A stretch of DNA of 64,000 bases, taken from assembly GCF_019710635.1 (NCBI RefSeq), contig NZ_JAIFZS010000063.1, forward strand, positions 1 through 64,000, written 5' to 3'. Under the pieces are notes generated by a model. The model ran no database searches. It had not been told where the DNA came from and was given only the letters and a program-made list of their open reading frames with translations. The stretch's first letter is position 1. Each line of letters begins with the position of its first letter. This stretch comes from Mycolicibacterium xanthum. Its GTDB lineage: Bacteria; Actinomycetota; Actinomycetes; Mycobacteriales; Mycobacteriaceae. The translations under genes and the position numbers were made by a program. Of this stretch, positions 34,920-44,663 are shown piece after piece.

Positions 34920-36167
34920 GTGTTTGGCTCAACGCCGATCCGCCATCTGGCGCCCAGTGAGGAGTTCTACGCCAATGCCGAGAATTTCGTCGGTCTCACC
35001 GTGACGCTGTGCGGCCCGGTGGATGTGGCCGCGATGTCGGAGGCCTTCGAGACGCTGCTACGGGTGCATCCCGCGCATGCCGGTCACCTCGAGCGCGGCA
35101 CCGACGGCAGGCACCAGCTCATGGTCGACGACTACGAGCATGAGGGGATCTGGCTCGAGAAGCTCGACGACGCCTCCGCGGGGCGGCTGCCCAACCAGTC
35201 CGAGGCGCTGCTCAACCTGCGCCTCCGACTGGGCGGGGAGCGTTCCGAACTCACCCTTTTCACCCACCACGCGCTGGCCGACGGTCACCATCAGTTCGCC
35301 CTGCTGGAGAAGCTGTTCGGCTGGTATACCGACATCGTCGCCGGCGCCGGTGTCGGGCCGGTCCAGGCCGAGCCCATTCCGGTGTCGTTGGAAGCCGTTC
35401 TCGCCGAACGCGGCATCGTCAAACTTCAGCGGTTCGGCCTCGAGCGCTTCCTGCCGGCGATGTTCGCCTACGAGCTGCCGCCCTCCAAGCGCAACGCCGG
35501 GCGGGTCGGGCCGCAGCCGGTTCGCGTTCCGTCGGCCACCTGCCGGCTGTCCCGCCGGGAGACCCAGGACCTGGCCGGCATCTGCGCAGACCGCAGGGTG
35601 AGCCTCAACGCGCTGACCGCCGCTGCGATACTGCTGGCGGAGTGGACGATTCGGGAGACCCCGCACCTCCCGATCCCCTACATCTACCCCGTCGATCTGC
35701 GCTTCTTCCTGACCCCGCCGGTCGGTGCGACCGAGGCCACCAACCCGGTCGGGATGGCGATGTACCTGGCCGAGATCCGTTCCGGAACCGACATCCTCGA
35801 CCTGGCCCGCGACATCGTCGAGGCGTTCCGTTCCGATCTGGCCGACGGCGTCATCCAACAGTCGTTCCTGCACTTCGGCCTGGAGTACCAGGGGAACCCG
35901 CCCGGGCTGCCCGACGTCGTGATGACCACCGACGGCGGGGAGCTGCCGCCGCTGCGCACCCCACCCGATCTGGTCGTCGAGCAGTACGACCTCGAGTTGC
36001 TCTTCGCGTCGACGTCGGCGGGGGTCGACATGTATTCGGCCGGTACGTACGACGGACGACTGGTGGTCGGCTATCACAGCCACGGGCCCGAGCCCGATCG
36101 CTACGTCGCGGAGATCCACCAGCTGCTGGCCGGCGTTCCGGCCAAATACGGCTGGGTGACCGAGTAG
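34920..36167 (+). CDS. PapA5-like acyltransferase
   Basis: This 415-residue protein belongs to the polyketide-associated acyltransferase family. PapA5 (422 residues) transfers mycocerosates from Mas to the diol of phthiocerol. The catalytic HHxxxDG motif is THHALADGHH (His117, Asp121). Other PapA5-like passages are PIPYIYPVDLRFFL, GVIQQSFLHFG, PPGLPDVV and the C-terminal VPAKYGWVTE. The start is GTG at 34920, behind AAGGAAGG. Expected job: esterify the hydroxyl or hydroxyls of the PKS-made backbone with acyl chains held by the Mas-like PKS. The number of hydroxyls acylated cannot be read from sequence. Confidence 0.92.
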   Translation: MFGSTPIRHLAPSEEFYANAENFVGLTVTLCGPVDVAAMSEAFETLLRVHPAHAGHLERGTDGRHQLMVDDYEHEGIWLEKLDDASAGRLPNQSEALLNLRLRLGGERSELTLFTHHALADGHHQFALLEKLFGWYTDIVAGAGVGPVQAEPIPVSLEAVLAERGIVKLQRFGLERFLPAMFAYELPPSKRNAGRVGPQPVRVPSATCRLSRRETQDLAGICADRRVSLNALTAAAILLAEWTIRETPHLPIPYIYPVDLRFFLTPPVGATEATNPVGMAMYLAEIRSGTDILDLARDIVEAFRSDLADGVIQQSFLHFGLEYQGNPPGLPDVVMTTDGGELPPLRTPPDLVVEQYDLELLFASTSAGVDMYSAGTYDGRLVVGYHSHGPEPDRYVAEIHQLLAGVPAKYGWVTE

Positions 36168-36176
36168 CGGTCTGGC

Positions 36177-37580
36177 TCAGCCCGCCGCCGATATCGTCGG
36201 GGGTCCGTCGATCTCGGCGAGTAGCTCGTTGAGTCCGGCGCTGACTCCGTCCGCCACCGCGCGCGGGTCGGCCAGCAGCGCCGGGCACGAGATCACGGCG
36301 ACGTGGAGTGCGCCGTTGGTCGAGAACAGCGAGACATTGATTCCCACCCCGTGCATGACGGGCCCGAACATGTAGATCGCCGACACCCCGGCGCCCAGGA
36401 AGTGCCGCGTGTGCGGTGGCCCCGGCACGTTGGACACCACGACGTTGTACATCGGGCGAACCCGGGTCAGGCGCGCGTACACCCGCTTCGCGATCCCCAG
36501 AAGCACCGGGCCGATGACCTGGCCCCAGTCGTTGAGCAGCGTGACGCCGAGCGCAGCGCTGTGCTCCTTGGCGATCAGGCTGGCCGCGGCCACCGCCCTC
36601 AGCCGTTCCGCCGGATCCTCGATCTGCGTCTGGATTTTGCCGAAAATGCCCGAAACCTGGTTGTAAGCAGGGCAGTTCGGATCCTCATGTGCCCCCACCG
36701 GAACCAACGCGATCAGGGATTTCCTCGGCAACTCGCCGCGTTCGATGAAGAACTGGCGGACCTGCCGGCCGACCAGGGCCATGGCCACGTCGTTGACCTT
36801 GACCCCGAAGTGGCGAGCCACCTTCTTCACGTCGTCGAGATCGAGCCGGGCGAGCGCGATTCTGCGCTCCGAGGTCATGCGGCCATTGAGCACGGTCCGC
36901 GCAGCGGTGAACGGCAGTGCCATCGCACGGCCCGACGCCACGCGCCGGACGGTCTCGATCACCGCTCGCATGGTCGGTGGCAGCAGTCGCACGATCTGGC
37001 GGGGCCGGCCGGCGAACCGGACCAGGCCGTCGATCACGATCCGCAGTGTGCCGGCGCGCGGCGCGGCCTGGATCAGGGCCGGCGTTGGCGGGTCGGGCTC
37101 GTCGCTGCACAGCCGCGACAGGATGTCGGCGAAGGTGACGCCGTCGGCGATCGCGTGGTGAAGCATGAGCATGACGGCGACACCACCACCGTCGAGACCC
37201 TCGATGACCCACATCTCCCACAACGGCCGGCTGTGGTCGAGCCGCAATCCGGCCAGATACCCACAGAGCTGCTCGAGCTCAGCGCGGCGGCCGGGTGGGG
37301 GCAGACCGATGCGGTGCACATGGTTGTTGATGTCGAAGTCGCCGTCCGGCACCCAGACCGGGAAATCGACGTTGAGCAACGGGTCGGACAGCTTCTCCCG
37401 GAACTCGGGGATGACCCGCAGCCGCGTCGCCATGGCGTCACGGAACCGGTCGAAGGTGTAGCCGCCGGGAATGCTCGCGGTGTCCAGCTCGATGACGCAG
37501 AACACCTGCAGGGGCTGTGTCGCGGTTTCGAGGGACAGGAAGCTGTCGTCGAGTCCGCTCATCCGCTGCGGACGTGGCAC
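36177..37580 (-). CDS. WS/DGAT-family wax ester synthase/diacylglycerol acyltransferase
   Basis: This 467-residue acyltransferase of the bacterial WS/DGAT family has the catalytic motif LMLHHAIADG (His142, Asp146). The family C-terminal region carries NVVVSNVPGPP followed by GVGINVSLFS. It opens with the typical MSGLDDSFLSLE segment. I start it at GTG 37580, because a good -10 (TATGAT) ends 6 nt upstream, giving a leaderless start; ATG 37562 is the alternative. It converges on the PapA5-like gene with only 9 bp between stop codons and diverges from the SDR. It might add a further acyl chain to the locus product, or make storage lipid unrelated to it. Confidence 0.9.
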   Translation of the reverse strand: MPRPQRMSGLDDSFLSLETATQPLQVFCVIELDTASIPGGYTFDRFRDAMATRLRVIPEFREKLSDPLLNVDFPVWVPDGDFDINNHVHRIGLPPPGRRAELEQLCGYLAGLRLDHSRPLWEMWVIEGLDGGGVAVMLMLHHAIADGVTFADILSRLCSDEPDPPTPALIQAAPRAGTLRIVIDGLVRFAGRPRQIVRLLPPTMRAVIETVRRVASGRAMALPFTAARTVLNGRMTSERRIALARLDLDDVKKVARHFGVKVNDVAMALVGRQVRQFFIERGELPRKSLIALVPVGAHEDPNCPAYNQVSGIFGKIQTQIEDPAERLRAVAAASLIAKEHSAALGVTLLNDWGQVIGPVLLGIAKRVYARLTRVRPMYNVVVSNVPGPPHTRHFLGAGVSAIYMFGPVMHGVGINVSLFSTNGALHVAVISCPALLADPRAVADGVSAGLNELLAEIDGPPTISAAG

Positions 37581-37586
37581 GGTGGA

Positions 37587-37592
37587 ATCATA
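37587..37592 (-). promoter_or_regulatory. -10 box for the WS/DGAT gene
   Basis: TATGAT on the minus strand, 6 nt before the GTG start of the WS/DGAT gene, is close to the consensus TATAAT. The divergent SDR has its own -10-like TACGAT at 37643-37648 on the plus strand. Confidence 0.55.
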
Positions 37593-37680
37593 ACCGCTCG
37601 ATGGCTTTGCTGAGGCATCCCGGCCCCTCGGCAGACGCCATCTACGATGACTACGGATTTCACGTGCGTGGAGGTGACCG

Positions 37681-38466
37681 ATGGTGACCCTGATCACCGG
37701 GGCTTCGACCGGCATCGGCGCCGAGTTCGCCCGGCAGTTCGCCGCGCGCGGCCACGACCTCGTCGTGGTGGCCCGCAGTGCGGACAAGCTCGACGACCTC
37801 GCCGCCCGGCTGCGGGCGGTACACGGCGTGGACGTCACGGTGATTCCGATGGACCTCTCGGTCCCCACCGCCGCCGGCGACCTGTGGCAGCGAACGAATG
37901 CTCTGGGGCTCGAGGTCGACGTCCTGGTCAACAACGCCGGCTTCGGGACGCACAGCGACGTCGCCGACGCCGACCCGCAACGCCTCGAGAACGCCGTGGA
38001 GCTCAACTGCCGGACGCTGGTCGGCACCACCGCCCGCTACCTTCCCCAGATGCGGACCAGGGCGAGGGGCACGATCATCAACATCGCGTCGACGGCGGCG
38101 TTCCAACCACTGCCGCAGATGGCGGTCTACGGGGCGTCGAAGGCCTTCGTGTTGTCGTTCACCGAGGCGCTGTGGGCGGAGGAACGCGAACACGGCGTCC
38201 GGGTCCTGGCGGTGTGCCCGGGGCTCACCGACACCCCGTTCTTCGAGTTGGCGGGGGAAGCCGCGGTCAGCGCCGCGTCCGGGTCGGTGGCCCTGGCCTT
38301 CACCCGCACCCCACAGCAGGTCGTCGACCACACCATCCGCGCGCTGTCCGGGCGCAAACCCAGCGTCGTCGACGGCATCGCGAACGCCTTCGTCGCCCGC
38401 GTGGTCACCCGGGTGCTGCCCAAGCGGCTCGTGGTCGCGGTGTCCGGGCGGTTGCTGGGCGGCTGA
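37681..38466 (+). CDS. Short-chain dehydrogenase/reductase
   Basis: This classical SDR of 261 residues has the nucleotide-binding motif TGASTGIG (about 7-14) and NNAGFG. The catalytic triad is IASTAAF Ser with Tyr150 and Lys154 in VYGASKAF. ATG at 37681 follows GGAGGTG. It has its own promoter region and converges on the Mas-like PKS gene, with 2 bp between stops. The PDIM locus uses an F420-dependent ketoreductase (Rv2951c) to reduce the keto group left by PpsE. No such gene is here, so this SDR is a candidate for that job; that is inference, as SDR substrates cannot be read from sequence. Confidence 0.88.
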   Translation: MVTLITGASTGIGAEFARQFAARGHDLVVVARSADKLDDLAARLRAVHGVDVTVIPMDLSVPTAAGDLWQRTNALGLEVDVLVNNAGFGTHSDVADADPQRLENAVELNCRTLVGTTARYLPQMRTRARGTIINIASTAAFQPLPQMAVYGASKAFVLSFTEALWAEEREHGVRVLAVCPGLTDTPFFELAGEAAVSAASGSVALAFTRTPQQVVDHTIRALSGRKPSVVDGIANAFVARVVTRVLPKRLVVAVSGRLLGG

Positions 38467-38468
38467 CG

Positions 38469-41400
38469 TCAGCCCGCCGTGTCCAACGTCTCGCTCAGGT
38501 GGGCGGCCAGGCTGCGTGCCGTGTTGTAGGTGACGATGGTCTTCGGACTGATCCGAACGCCGGTCTGGGTCTCGATGGAGGTGCGCAGCTCCAGGGTGCC
38601 CAGCGAATCCAGACCGTGCTCGACGAACGAACGGTCGGGATCGATCGCGCGGCGCAGGATGAGACCCGCCTGGTCGGTGACCAGACGTCGCAACCGGCCC
38701 TGCCGCTCCTCGGCCGGCAGGGCCGCGAGTTCGGCCAGCGCGCCGGCGTGGTGGCCGACGTCCTCACGGAACAGCTCGGCATACGGACTGCGCGCGGCCA
38801 GGGCGGTCAACAGGGGCATCCGGGTGACGGGCAGGTAGCCGGTGTATCCGCGGCCGTGCCGAAGCAGCGCCCGGAACGCGTAGGCGCCGTCCTCCGGCTT
38901 GATCATCTCCACGTTTCCCCGCTGCGCCACCTTTGCGCCTGCCCCGATGTCGGCCCAGGCGCCCCAGGCGATCGCCGTCGCGGAAACGCCCTGCCGGCGC
39001 TGCCAGGCGGTGAATGCATCCAGCCAGCTGTTGGCCGCGGCGTACGCGCCCTGGCCGGGTGAACCCAGCAACACGGCGGCCGAGGAGAAGCTGCAGAACC
39101 AGTCCAGCGGCTCGTCCCGCGTCGCCTGATGCAGGTTCCATGCTCCGTGAACCTTTGGCGCCCAGTCGCGTTCGATCAGCTCGTCGGTGATGTTGGTCAG
39201 GGTGGCGTCATCGACGACCGCCGCTGCATGCAGGACACCACGCAGCGGAAGCCCGGTGGCCGTCGCCGCGGAGACCAGCCGCGGAGCGGTGTCGGGGTCG
39301 GCGATGTTGCCGCACTCCACGACGATGTCCGCGCCGTTGGCCTGCAGCCGTGCAATCGTCTTCTCCGCCTGGGCATTCGGCTGGGATCGCGAGGTGAGCA
39401 CGATTCGCCCGCATCCTCCCGACGCCATCACCGCGGCAAGGAAGAGGCCGAGGCCGCCCACACCGCCGGTGACGATGTACGACCCGTCGCGGCGGAACAC
39501 CGGGGCGCGATTCGGCGGCACCGCCACCGAGATCCCGCCGCCGCGCGGCATCGTCAGGACCAGCTTGCCGGTGTGCTCGGCGGCGCTGATCGCCCGGATC
39601 GCGGTCGCGGCCTCCGACAACGGATAGCCGGTGAACTCGGGTGCCGGGAGCACACCGTCGCCGACGAGTTGACAGACCTTGCGCAGCAGTGCGCCGCTGC
39701 GCTCGGGATCGGTCACCGTCATCAATGCCAGGTCGGCGTAGTAGAACGCCAGGTTGCGCCGGAACGGGTAGAGATCCACCCGGGTGTGCTCGTAGACGTC
39801 CCGCTTGCCGATCTCGACGAAACGCCCGCCGAAGGCCAGCAGTTCGATCCCGGCGCGCTGGGCCGGTCCGATCAGTGAGTTCAGCACGATGTCGACACCG
39901 TAGCCGTCGGTGTCACGCCGAATCTCGTCGGCGAAATCCGTTGAACGGGAATCGTATACGTGCTCGATTCCCATGTCGGTGAGCAACTGTCTGCGGCCCG
40001 GGCTGCCCGCGGTCGCGAAGATCTCGGCCCCGGCCTGGCGTGCGATCGCGATCGCGGCCTGACCCACACCGCCGGTCGCCGAGTGGACGAGGACGCGGTC
40101 ACCGGCGCTGATTCGGGCGAGGTCGTGCAGGCCGAACCATGCGGTGGCGTAACCGGTCGCCACCGCGGCGGCCTGCTCGGCGGACAACCCGGCCGGCAGC
40201 GGCGCCGCCAGCCGCGCATCGCAGGTGATGAAGGTGCCCCAGCATCCGCCGGGGCGGACACCTGCGACGCGGTCGCCGACCTTGTGGTCGGTGACGCCGG
40301 GACCGACCGCGGTGACCACGCCGGCGAAATCCAGACCGAGTTCCGGCTGTTTGCCGTCGTACGACGGGTAGCGCCCGAACGCGGCCAGCACATCGGCGAA
40401 GTTGATGCTGGACGCGCTGATCGCGACCTCGATCTCGCCGGCGTCCGCGGGGCGCCGCTCGGCGGCGACCAGTTCCAGGGTCTGCAGATCGCCGGGTGCG
40501 CGCACCTGCAGGCGCATACCGTCCCGGTCGGGGTCGACCAGCGCGACGCGCCGCTCCTCGGCCCGCAGCGGACTCTGCTGCAACCGCGCGACGAACCAGC
40601 AGCCGTCCCGCCAGGCCGTCTCATCCTCGTCGGAGCCGCTGAGCAGCTCCTGCACCAGATCCTCGGCGGCGGTGCGGGCGTCGGTGTCGATCTGGGTGGG
40701 CCGGAGCCCCGGTTGCTCGGACCCGATCACCCGCAGCAGCCCGCGCAGACCGCCCTGATCGAGGTTGAGCCGGTCGTGCGGCGTCACGTCCTGTGCGTTG
40801 CGGGTGACGACGTAGAGGCGCGGCGGTTCGCCGTCGGCCTCCGACAGCGTGCCGGCGATGCGCACCACCTGCTCGACGAGTTCGCGACCCCGCGAGAGGC
40901 ATCCGGCATCCGGTTCGCTGCCGGCCGCCGGCGTCACCACCACGACGCCGGTGCACGGACCTTCGGTGCCCGGCTGATCGCCGGGCCGGACAACCCGGCA
41001 GCGTGCGCCGGCCGCAGTGAGCGCGTCCGGCAGCCCGGACCCGAGCTCACCGGTGTCGCCGACGGTGACCACCAGCCACTCGCCGGTGCCCGCGGTGGCG
41101 CCGGTCGATGGCTGCCGTTGCTCCCAGCCCACGGTGAGCAATCGTTCGGCGAGCACGCGTTCGCGTTCGCCGGCCTTGGTGGTGCCGGTACCCATCCGCA
41201 GCCCGGCGACCTCCAGAACGACGTCGCCCGCAGCATCGAGGATCTCGAGGTCGGCCTCGATCTCGTTGGCGTCGGCCTTGGTGATCGTGGCGTGGCAGTA
41301 CCGTGCGTCCCGGCCGGAGCCGAACCGGCGCAGGCTGCCCACCGTCAACGGCAGCATCAGGGTGCCGTTCTGCCCGCCGTCGGCCAGCAGGTGGGCGCCG

Positions 41401-44400
41401 ACCGTCTGGAAGCAGGCGTCGAGGACCGCCGGGTGGATGCCGTAGCCGGACTGCTGGGCACGGATGCCGGTGGGGGCGGTCACCTCGCCCACCGCGGTGG
41501 CGGTGTCGGGAGCGGTGCGCACGCTGACCAGACCGGTGAAGGCAGGGCCGAACTCGATACCGCGCGCGCCAAGGGTCTGACGAATCTCGTTACTGCTCAG
41601 GATGTTCGGGTGCGACATCAGCAAACCGGCGACATCGCGACGGGCCGGCCGGTCCGCTCCGGCGGCGTGCAGGGTGGCCGTGGCGCGGACGGCCCGTTCC
41701 CCGTCGTCGTCGGTCTGCGCACTGAACGCGGCCGCCCCGGGTGTGTCCAGCGCCGCCACCGCGGTCAGTTCGGTGTGATCGTCGAGCAGCAGCAGGTCTT
41801 CGAAACGGACGTCGCGTACGCCGGAGCCCGCCGGGAACAGCTGCTCGGCCGCGGCCAGCGCCATCTCGCAATAGGCGGCCCCGGGCAGGGCGGCCACCTC
41901 GTGCACCCGGTGATCGGCCAGCCAGGGCAGGGCGACGGTGCCGACGTCGGACTGCCAGGCGTGCCGCTCCGGCTCCTCGACCAGCCGGACATGGGCGCCC
42001 AGCAGCGGGTGGGCCGCGACGAGGTGGTCCTGCCTGGACCCGCGATCGAGGAGCAGGTGGTGGTGTGTCCACGACGGCAGCGGCACGTCGATCAGCCGAC
42101 CGGCGGGGTAGAGCGCGGCGAAGTCCACCGCGGCGCCGGCGGCGTGCAGGTCCGACACGACGCCCAGCAACCCGTGGGGAAGCTGCTGATCGCGGCGCAG
42201 GCCCGCGAGTGCGGCCACCGGGGTCTCGATGCCCTGCGCGGTCTGCTCGACGGCTCTGGTCAGCAACGGGTGCGGAGACAACTCGGCGAAGACCCGGTAG
42301 CCGTCCTCCAGGGCGGCCTGCACGGCCGCGGAGAAGCGGACCATCTGACGCAGGTTGTCCACCCAGTACTCGGCGTCGCACGGCGGCACCGCGCGCGGAT
42401 CCGGCCGCGTCGCGGAGTAGTGCGGCACCGTGGCCTCGGCGGGTGCCAGCCCGGCCAGGTCCTCCGCCAGGCGGGCCAGGATGGGGTCGACCTGCGGCGA
42501 GTGCGAGGCCACGTCGACGGCGACCTCCCGTGCCATCACGTCGCGCTGTTCCCACTCCGCGACGAGGTCGCGGATGGTCGCGGTGTCGCCGCCGACGACC
42601 GTCGCCTGCGGGGAGGCCACCACGGAGACGACGACGTCGTCGACACCCCTTGTGGTCAGTTCGTCGCGAACGGTCCGCTCGGGCAGTTCCACCGATGCCA
42701 TGGCCCCGGAACCCGCCAGCCGGGCCAGCAGCGTGGACCGTCGGCAGATGACCTTGACGCCGTCCCCGGCCGAGAGGGACCCGGCGACGACGGCCGCCGC
42801 CACCTCTCCCATCGAGTGCCCGATCACCGCACCCGGGCGCACCCCACGGGCTGCCATCGCCTCGGCCAGCGCGACCTGCATGGCGAACAGCGTCGGCTGG
42901 ATCTTCTCGATGCCGGTCACGGTGTCGGGTGCCGACATCGCCTCGATCACCGAGAAGCCGCTCTCCTGCCGGATCAGCGGCTCGAGGTGGTCGACGGTAG
43001 CGGCGAACACCGGCTCGGTCGCCAGCAGCTCGGCACCCATCTGCGGCCATTGCGAGCCCTGGCCGGAGAAGATCCACACCGGCCCGCGGTCGTCCCGACC
43101 GACTTTCGCCGGGTACGGGGTGTCGCCGGTGGCGATGTCCTGCAGGCCGGCGCAGAGCTCCTTGAGACCGTTCGCGACCACACCGGTGCGCACGGTGCGG
43201 TGCCCGCGCCGCCGGGCCAGGGTGTAGCCGAGGTCGTTGAGGGATACCGGATTCTCCTGGTGCTCCAGCCATTCGGTGAGCCGGTCGGCGGTGCGCCGGA
43301 GCTCCTCGGTGGACGTCGAGGACACCACGAACAGCTTCGCGCCGGATGGCGACTCGTCGGTGTCGGCAGCTGGAGACTCGACCGGCGGCGCCTGCTCGAG
43401 GATCGCGTGGACGTTGGTCCCGGAGATGCCGTACGAGGACACCGCGATGCGACGCCTCTCGCCGTGACCGGTGGGCCACGGCGTAACCTCCTGTGGGACA
43501 ACGAGTCCGGTCTGGATCTGCGCCAACCTTTCGGGCAGGCGGTGGAAATGCACCATCGGCGGAACGACCCCGTGCTGCAGTTCGAGGACAGCCTTGACGA
43601 AGCCGAGGGCACCCGCCGCCGCCTCGGTGTGACCGAAATTCGACTTCGCCGAGCCCAACAGCACCGGGCTGTTGGCGCCGTACACCTCTGCCAGACTGGT
43701 GAATTCGATCGGGTCGCCGACCGGGGTGCCGGTGCCGTGCGCCTCGATCGCGCCGATCGTGTCGGGGTCGACACCGGAAGCCGCCAGCGCCGCCCGGCAG
43801 GCCGACACCTGCGCGTCCACCGACGGGGTGGCGATGTTCCTGGTCCGGCCGTCGGAGTTGGCCGCGCTGCCGCGCACGACGGCGAGAATCCGGTCGCCGT
43901 CTCGCTCGGCATCGGACAACCGCTTCAGCAGCACGACCGCACAACCCTCGGAACGCACGAAGCCGTCGGCCGACTCGTCGAACGCCTTGCACCGCCCGAC
44001 CGGCGACAGCATCCCCTGCGCCGAGGCCCAGGCATTCTTGCGCGGCTCGCGCATCACCTCGCAACCACCCGCGAGTGCCAGGTCGGTCTCCCCGGTGGCC
44101 AGGCTGCGCGCCGCCATGTGCACGGCGAGCAGCCCCGACGAACAGGCGGTGTCGGCCGTCAACGCCGGGCCGTTCACGTCCAGGACGTAGGCCACCCGAC
44201 CGGACGCCATGCAATACGCGGTCTCGGTGTAGCCGTACACGCCGGCGTCGAGGGCCACCGGCGTGTGGTCGTCGTGGGAAATCCCGAAATACACCCCGGT
44301 CAGCGTGCCGGCCAGCGAGGACGGGTCGATGCCCGCGTGCTCGACGGCCTCCCACGAGGTCTCCATCAGCAGGCGGTGCTGCGGGTCGATCGCGGTGGCC

Positions 44401-44663
44401 TTCTTGTCGTCGAGGCCGAAGAACGGGGCGTCGAAGCCGGCGATGTCGTCGAGGAATGCTCCCCACCGCGAAACCGTGCGGCCCGGGACGCCGCGTTCGG
44501 GGTCGTAGTACTCGTCGGCGTCCCAGCGGTCGGCGGGCACCTCGGTGACCAGATCGGCGCCGGCCGACAACGCGTCCCACAACTGCTCGGGAGAGTTGAT
44601 GCCGCCGGGCAGCCGGCAGGCCATTCCAATCACCGCGACCGCCGTGACCTCGAGTTCAGCCAC
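38469..44663 (-). CDS. Mas-like iterative type I PKS (KS-AT-DH-ER-KR-ACP)
   Basis: This 2064-residue fully reducing PKS is of the mycocerosic acid synthase/Pks2/Pks5 type (Mas is 2111 residues). Domains: KS (about 1-430), Cys174 in DTACSSGLLAVHMAA; AT (about 530-830), Ser617 in GHSMGEV, motif DVASHSP as in methylmalonyl-using Mas. DH (about 880-1130) has His918 in LADHRVHEVAALPG and Asp about 1082 in HPAVLDACFQ. ER has HSATGGVGQAA (about 1526) and KR has TGGVGGLG (about 1731). ACP has Ser2020 in HGLDSLGTLEL. The GTG at 44663 follows AAGGA; the longer frame has no such signal. No thioesterase is present, so the chain should stay on the ACP until PapA5 removes it. Expected product: a multimethyl-branched fatty acid. 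Confidence 0.93.
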   Translation of the reverse strand: MAELEVTAVAVIGMACRLPGGINSPEQLWDALSAGADLVTEVPADRWDADEYYDPERGVPGRTVSRWGAFLDDIAGFDAPFFGLDDKKATAIDPQHRLLMETSWEAVEHAGIDPSSLAGTLTGVYFGISHDDHTPVALDAGVYGYTETAYCMASGRVAYVLDVNGPALTADTACSSGLLAVHMAARSLATGETDLALAGGCEVMREPRKNAWASAQGMLSPVGRCKAFDESADGFVRSEGCAVVLLKRLSDAERDGDRILAVVRGSAANSDGRTRNIATPSVDAQVSACRAALAASGVDPDTIGAIEAHGTGTPVGDPIEFTSLAEVYGANSPVLLGSAKSNFGHTEAAAGALGFVKAVLELQHGVVPPMVHFHRLPERLAQIQTGLVVPQEVTPWPTGHGERRRIAVSSYGISGTNVHAILEQAPPVESPAADTDESPSGAKLFVVSSTSTEELRRTADRLTEWLEHQENPVSLNDLGYTLARRRGHRTVRTGVVANGLKELCAGLQDIATGDTPYPAKVGRDDRGPVWIFSGQGSQWPQMGAELLATEPVFAATVDHLEPLIRQESGFSVIEAMSAPDTVTGIEKIQPTLFAMQVALAEAMAARGVRPGAVIGHSMGEVAAAVVAGSLSAGDGVKVICRRSTLLARLAGSGAMASVELPERTVRDELTTRGVDDVVVSVVASPQATVVGGDTATIRDLVAEWEQRDVMAREVAVDVASHSPQVDPILARLAEDLAGLAPAEATVPHYSATRPDPRAVPPCDAEYWVDNLRQMVRFSAAVQAALEDGYRVFAELSPHPLLTRAVEQTAQGIETPVAALAGLRRDQQLPHGLLGVVSDLHAAGAAVDFAALYPAGRLIDVPLPSWTHHHLLLDRGSRQDHLVAAHPLLGAHVRLVEEPERHAWQSDVGTVALPWLADHRVHEVAALPGAAYCEMALAAAEQLFPAGSGVRDVRFEDLLLLDDHTELTAVAALDTPGAAAFSAQTDDDGERAVRATATLHAAGADRPARRDVAGLLMSHPNILSSNEIRQTLGARGIEFGPAFTGLVSVRTAPDTATAVGEVTAPTGIRAQQSGYGIHPAVLDACFQTVGAHLLADGGQNGTLMLPLTVGSLRRFGSGRDARYCHATITKADANEIEADLEILDAAGDVVLEVAGLRMGTGTTKAGERERVLAERLLTVGWEQRQPSTGATAGTGEWLVVTVGDTGELGSGLPDALTAAGARCRVVRPGDQPGTEGPCTGVVVVTPAAGSEPDAGCLSRGRELVEQVVRIAGTLSEADGEPPRLYVVTRNAQDVTPHDRLNLDQGGLRGLLRVIGSEQPGLRPTQIDTDARTAAEDLVQELLSGSDEDETAWRDGCWFVARLQQSPLRAEERRVALVDPDRDGMRLQVRAPGDLQTLELVAAERRPADAGEIEVAISASSINFADVLAAFGRYPSYDGKQPELGLDFAGVVTAVGPGVTDHKVGDRVAGVRPGGCWGTFITCDARLAAPLPAGLSAEQAAAVATGYATAWFGLHDLARISAGDRVLVHSATGGVGQAAIAIARQAGAEIFATAGSPGRRQLLTDMGIEHVYDSRSTDFADEIRRDTDGYGVDIVLNSLIGPAQRAGIELLAFGGRFVEIGKRDVYEHTRVDLYPFRRNLAFYYADLALMTVTDPERSGALLRKVCQLVGDGVLPAPEFTGYPLSEAATAIRAISAAEHTGKLVLTMPRGGGISVAVPPNRAPVFRRDGSYIVTGGVGGLGLFLAAVMASGGCGRIVLTSRSQPNAQAEKTIARLQANGADIVVECGNIADPDTAPRLVSAATATGLPLRGVLHAAAVVDDATLTNITDELIERDWAPKVHGAWNLHQATRDEPLDWFCSFSSAAVLLGSPGQGAYAAANSWLDAFTAWQRRQGVSATAIAWGAWADIGAGAKVAQRGNVEMIKPEDGAYAFRALLRHGRGYTGYLPVTRMPLLTALAARSPYAELFREDVGHHAGALAELAALPAEERQGRLRRLVTDQAGLILRRAIDPDRSFVEHGLDSLGTLELRTSIETQTGVRISPKTIVTYNTARSLAAHLSETLDTAG

